NCBI GenBank assembly: GCA_031266415.1
Contig: JAISBB010000007.1
Coordinates: forward strand, 1 to 64,000
Direction: 5' to 3'
DNA: 64,000 nucleotides
Source: Oscillospiraceae bacterium
GTDB lineage: Bacteria > Bacillota > Clostridia > Oscillospirales > Ruminococcaceae
Shown: in pieces, positions 62,451-64,000 of the stretch
Layout of the letters: each line of letters begins with the position of its first letter
Position numbering within the stretch: position 1 is the stretch's first letter
Translations under genes and position numbers: made by a program
Notes under the pieces: generated by a model
What the model saw: the letters and a program-made list of their open reading frames with translations, nothing else
Told to the model about the DNA's origin: nothing
The model's database searches: none

Positions 62451-63126
62451 TGCAATTTTGAACGAATTATTGAAAATTATTTTCCCTCCGAAGTGTGTTT
62501 TTTGCAAGGGCTTTTTACTTGGTGAGCAGGAAATTTGTGATGTGTGTAAAGAGAAATTGGCTGTAATTAAAAACAAGCGTGTGATAGAATTTAATTATGG
62601 CAAAATGTTTTTTGAGCGTTGTGTTGCATTGTTTTACTATTTACCTCCAGTTTCTAGTGTGATTTGTAATTTTAAATTCAATGGGAAAAATTTTTTAAAA
62701 AATACATTAGCAAGATTTATATGCGATATGGTGGAACAAGAGTATGTAGATGTGCAATTTGATTGCATAATGTTTGTGCCGGAATTAAACAGGAAAAGGA
62801 AGCATTGCAAATTGCTTGCTGAGCAAGTTTCTAAGATTGTGGGTTTGCCTCTTGCTGAAAATCTAGTTAAATTAAAAAAGAATCAAAAACAGCACGAATT
62901 AAAGTTGAAATCGCGGCTGGAAAATATAAAAGGTGCATATGGTTTAAATGATGTTGAGGCAGTAGTTGGGCAAACAGTTCTTTTGGTAGATGATGTTGTA
63001 ACAACTGGCTCAACACTTAATGAGTGTGCAAGGATTTTGAAAGTGGGCGGCGTTATGAGAGTATTTTGTGCTACAATTGCGGCAACAGCAGGTGTGGAGG
63101 ATTTATGTTTAGCAAACGAGTCGTGA
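62443..63126 (+). CDS. comF: ComF family phosphoribosyltransferase-like protein
   Basis: A 227-residue protein with an N-terminal four-Cys zinc finger (PPKCVFC and ICDVCKEKL) and a phosphoribosyltransferase domain with the PRPP loop VLLVDDVVTTGSTLNECARIL. ComF is needed for DNA uptake in Bacillus, but many relatives lack competence genes. It overlaps both dxr and ispG, so it sits in the isoprenoid gene string, in the place where rseP is usually found. Confidence 0.9.
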   Translation: MFNAILNELLKIIFPPKCVFCKGFLLGEQEICDVCKEKLAVIKNKRVIEFNYGKMFFERCVALFYYLPPVSSVICNFKFNGKNFLKNTLARFICDMVEQEYVDVQFDCIMFVPELNRKRKHCKLLAEQVSKIVGLPLAENLVKLKKNQKQHELKLKSRLENIKGAYGLNDVEAVVGQTVLLVDDVVTTGSTLNECARILKVGGVMRVFCATIAATAGVEDLCLANES

Positions 63127-64000
63127 AAGTTGGGAAATTAACAATTGGTGGAAGCAATAGTGTGGTTATTCAATCTATGCTGAATAAATTCAGCGAAGAT
63201 GTTAATGGGAATTTAGAGCAGGCAGCAAATTTAGAAAAGACCGGGTGTGAATTAATTAGGATTAGTGTTCCAAACAAAGCCAGTTTAAAAACAGTTTATG
63301 CACTAAAAAAAGCACTGAATACGCCAATTGTTGCAGATATTCATTTCAATTATAAGATGGCAATAGAAAGTATTTATGCTGGGGTTGATAAAATTAGAAT
63401 CAACCCCGGAACAATAGAAAAATCAAATGTTAAATCTATTGTTGCTGCGTGTTTGCAAAATAACATACCAATTAGAGTTGGTATAAATTCAGGTTCAATC
63501 CCTGTGCAAATTCTTAAAGCGAAGGGAAGAACACCAGAAGGTTTGGTTGCCGCTGCCTTAGACAGCGTGGCACTGTTGAACAGATTTGATTTTGACAATA
63601 TCATAATCTCAGTTAAATCTTCAAATGTTCTGAAAACCATTAAAGCATATAAATTGTTGGCGTTAGATTGTGACTATCCTTTGCATTTAGGTGTAACAGA
63701 ATCTGGTAATTTAGAAGCAGGGGTTGTTAAATCTGCAATTGGGGTTGGGGTATTGCTTGCGGATGGAATTGGAGATACAATTAGAGTTTCTTTAACGGGG
63801 GATCCGCTAGGGGAAATTGTAATTGCTAAAGAAATTTTGAAGGCGTTGGATTTAAAGAAAGGCTTGAATGTGATTTCTTGTCCGACTTGTGGTAGAACAC
63901 GTGTGGATGTTACTAAAATTGTCAACTTACTGAAACAGGCTTTGATTGAGCGCCATTTGGATGATTTAGATATGAAAGTGGCGGTTATGGGTTGTGTTGT
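63105..64000 (+). CDS. ispG: 4-hydroxy-3-methylbut-2-en-1-yl diphosphate synthase, 3' end outside the window
   Basis: Iron-sulfur enzyme of the MEP pathway. About 298 residues are visible. ATG at 63105 follows GGAGG and overlaps comF by 22 bases. The start KVGKLTIGGSNSVVIQSML, a VADIHFNYKMA strand, RINPGTIE, LGVTESG and the first cluster ligands SCPTCGRT are present. The frame is open to the window edge, stopping at VAVMGCVV, where the family continues NGPGE with the remaining Cys already reached. Confidence 0.96.
   Translation, partial: MFSKRVVKVGKLTIGGSNSVVIQSMLNKFSEDVNGNLEQAANLEKTGCELIRISVPNKASLKTVYALKKALNTPIVADIHFNYKMAIESIYAGVDKIRINPGTIEKSNVKSIVAACLQNNIPIRVGINSGSIPVQILKAKGRTPEGLVAAALDSVALLNRFDFDNIIISVKSSNVLKTIKAYKLLALDCDYPLHLGVTESGNLEAGVVKSAIGVGVLLADGIGDTIRVSLTGDPLGEIVIAKEILKALDLKKGLNVISCPTCGRTRVDVTKIVNLLKQALIERHLDDLDMKVAVMGCV

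Overview
The window is a low-GC (roughly one third G+C by eye), densely packed bacterial chromosome segment. Gene content points to a Clostridia-type Firmicute, probably near Oscillospiraceae. The pointers are an L27 with the cleavable N-terminal extension next to its protease Prp, the CdaA-CdaR pair, an AbrB-type regulator with a C-terminal zinc ribbon, YqeK, a PyrD/PyrK dihydroorotate dehydrogenase, and a homodimer-type glycyl-tRNA synthetase. Standard stop codons are used. Several genes are shortened or have lost catalytic residues, and several canonical neighbourhoods are broken: no rseP between dxr and ispG, no dnaN beside dnaA, no rnfABCEG beside rnfD. I infer a streamlined, probably host-restricted genome. 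That is inference from the sequence, not an identification.

Layout. 1-1239 is the end of an unrecognised Ala/Gly-rich, comparatively GC-rich gene. 1881-7145 holds fmt-def, a stand-alone 5' nuclease, a pseudo-M50 protease, tpiA and pgk. 7326-8966 is a divergent abrB / rplU-prp-rpmA block. 8967-13687 is the most unusual part: a tandem family of small secreted proteins with a conserved signal peptide and diverging mature parts, four intact and three broken, with repeated leader and promoter sequence. 13822-19508 (minus) carries glyS, an AI-2E-type permease, cdaR-cdaA and uppP. 19760-28203 (plus) carries a degenerate SecD/F, a DUF2953-like protein, yqeK, tRNA-Arg, aspS, a thioredoxin reductase-like gene, trxA and trmN6, with an orphan rnfD on the minus strand. 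28234-40282 (minus) is one ten-gene operon, pyrB-pyrC-carA-carB-pyrK-pyrD-pyrF-pyrE-guaB-guaA. 40361-47799 (minus) carries a CBM9-like protein, an MFS permease, tRNA-Leu, a KtrB-type potassium channel, a Nudix hydrolase, tRNA-Lys, tsf, rpsB and a Lys-rich surface-type protein. recG (plus) and dnaA (minus) converge near 50 kb. 51678-64000 (plus) carries lemA, a TPM-domain protein, a pseudo-S41 protease, rsmD, dxs, tlyA, argR, an RNHCP protein, pyrH, frr, uppS, cdsA, dxr, comF and a partial ispG.

How the genes work together. The window encodes a complete de novo UMP pathway (carAB, pyrB, pyrC, pyrDK, pyrE, pyrF, then pyrH) plus IMP to GMP (guaB, guaA). It also holds three MEP isoprenoid enzymes (dxs, dxr, ispG) that feed undecaprenyl phosphate (uppS, uppP), c-di-AMP synthesis (cdaA/cdaR) together with a potassium channel of a family known to respond to it, and many translation genes (fmt, def, rplU, rpmA, rpsB, tsf, frr, glyS, aspS, three tRNAs).

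Two themes stand out. The first is the secreted paralog cluster, which shows birth-and-death evolution and looks like an effector-type locus of unknown function. The second is a set of membrane proteins that keep their fold but have lost active-site residues: an M50 protease without HExxH, an S41 protease without its serine, and a SecD without its transmembrane aspartate and with SecF cut short.
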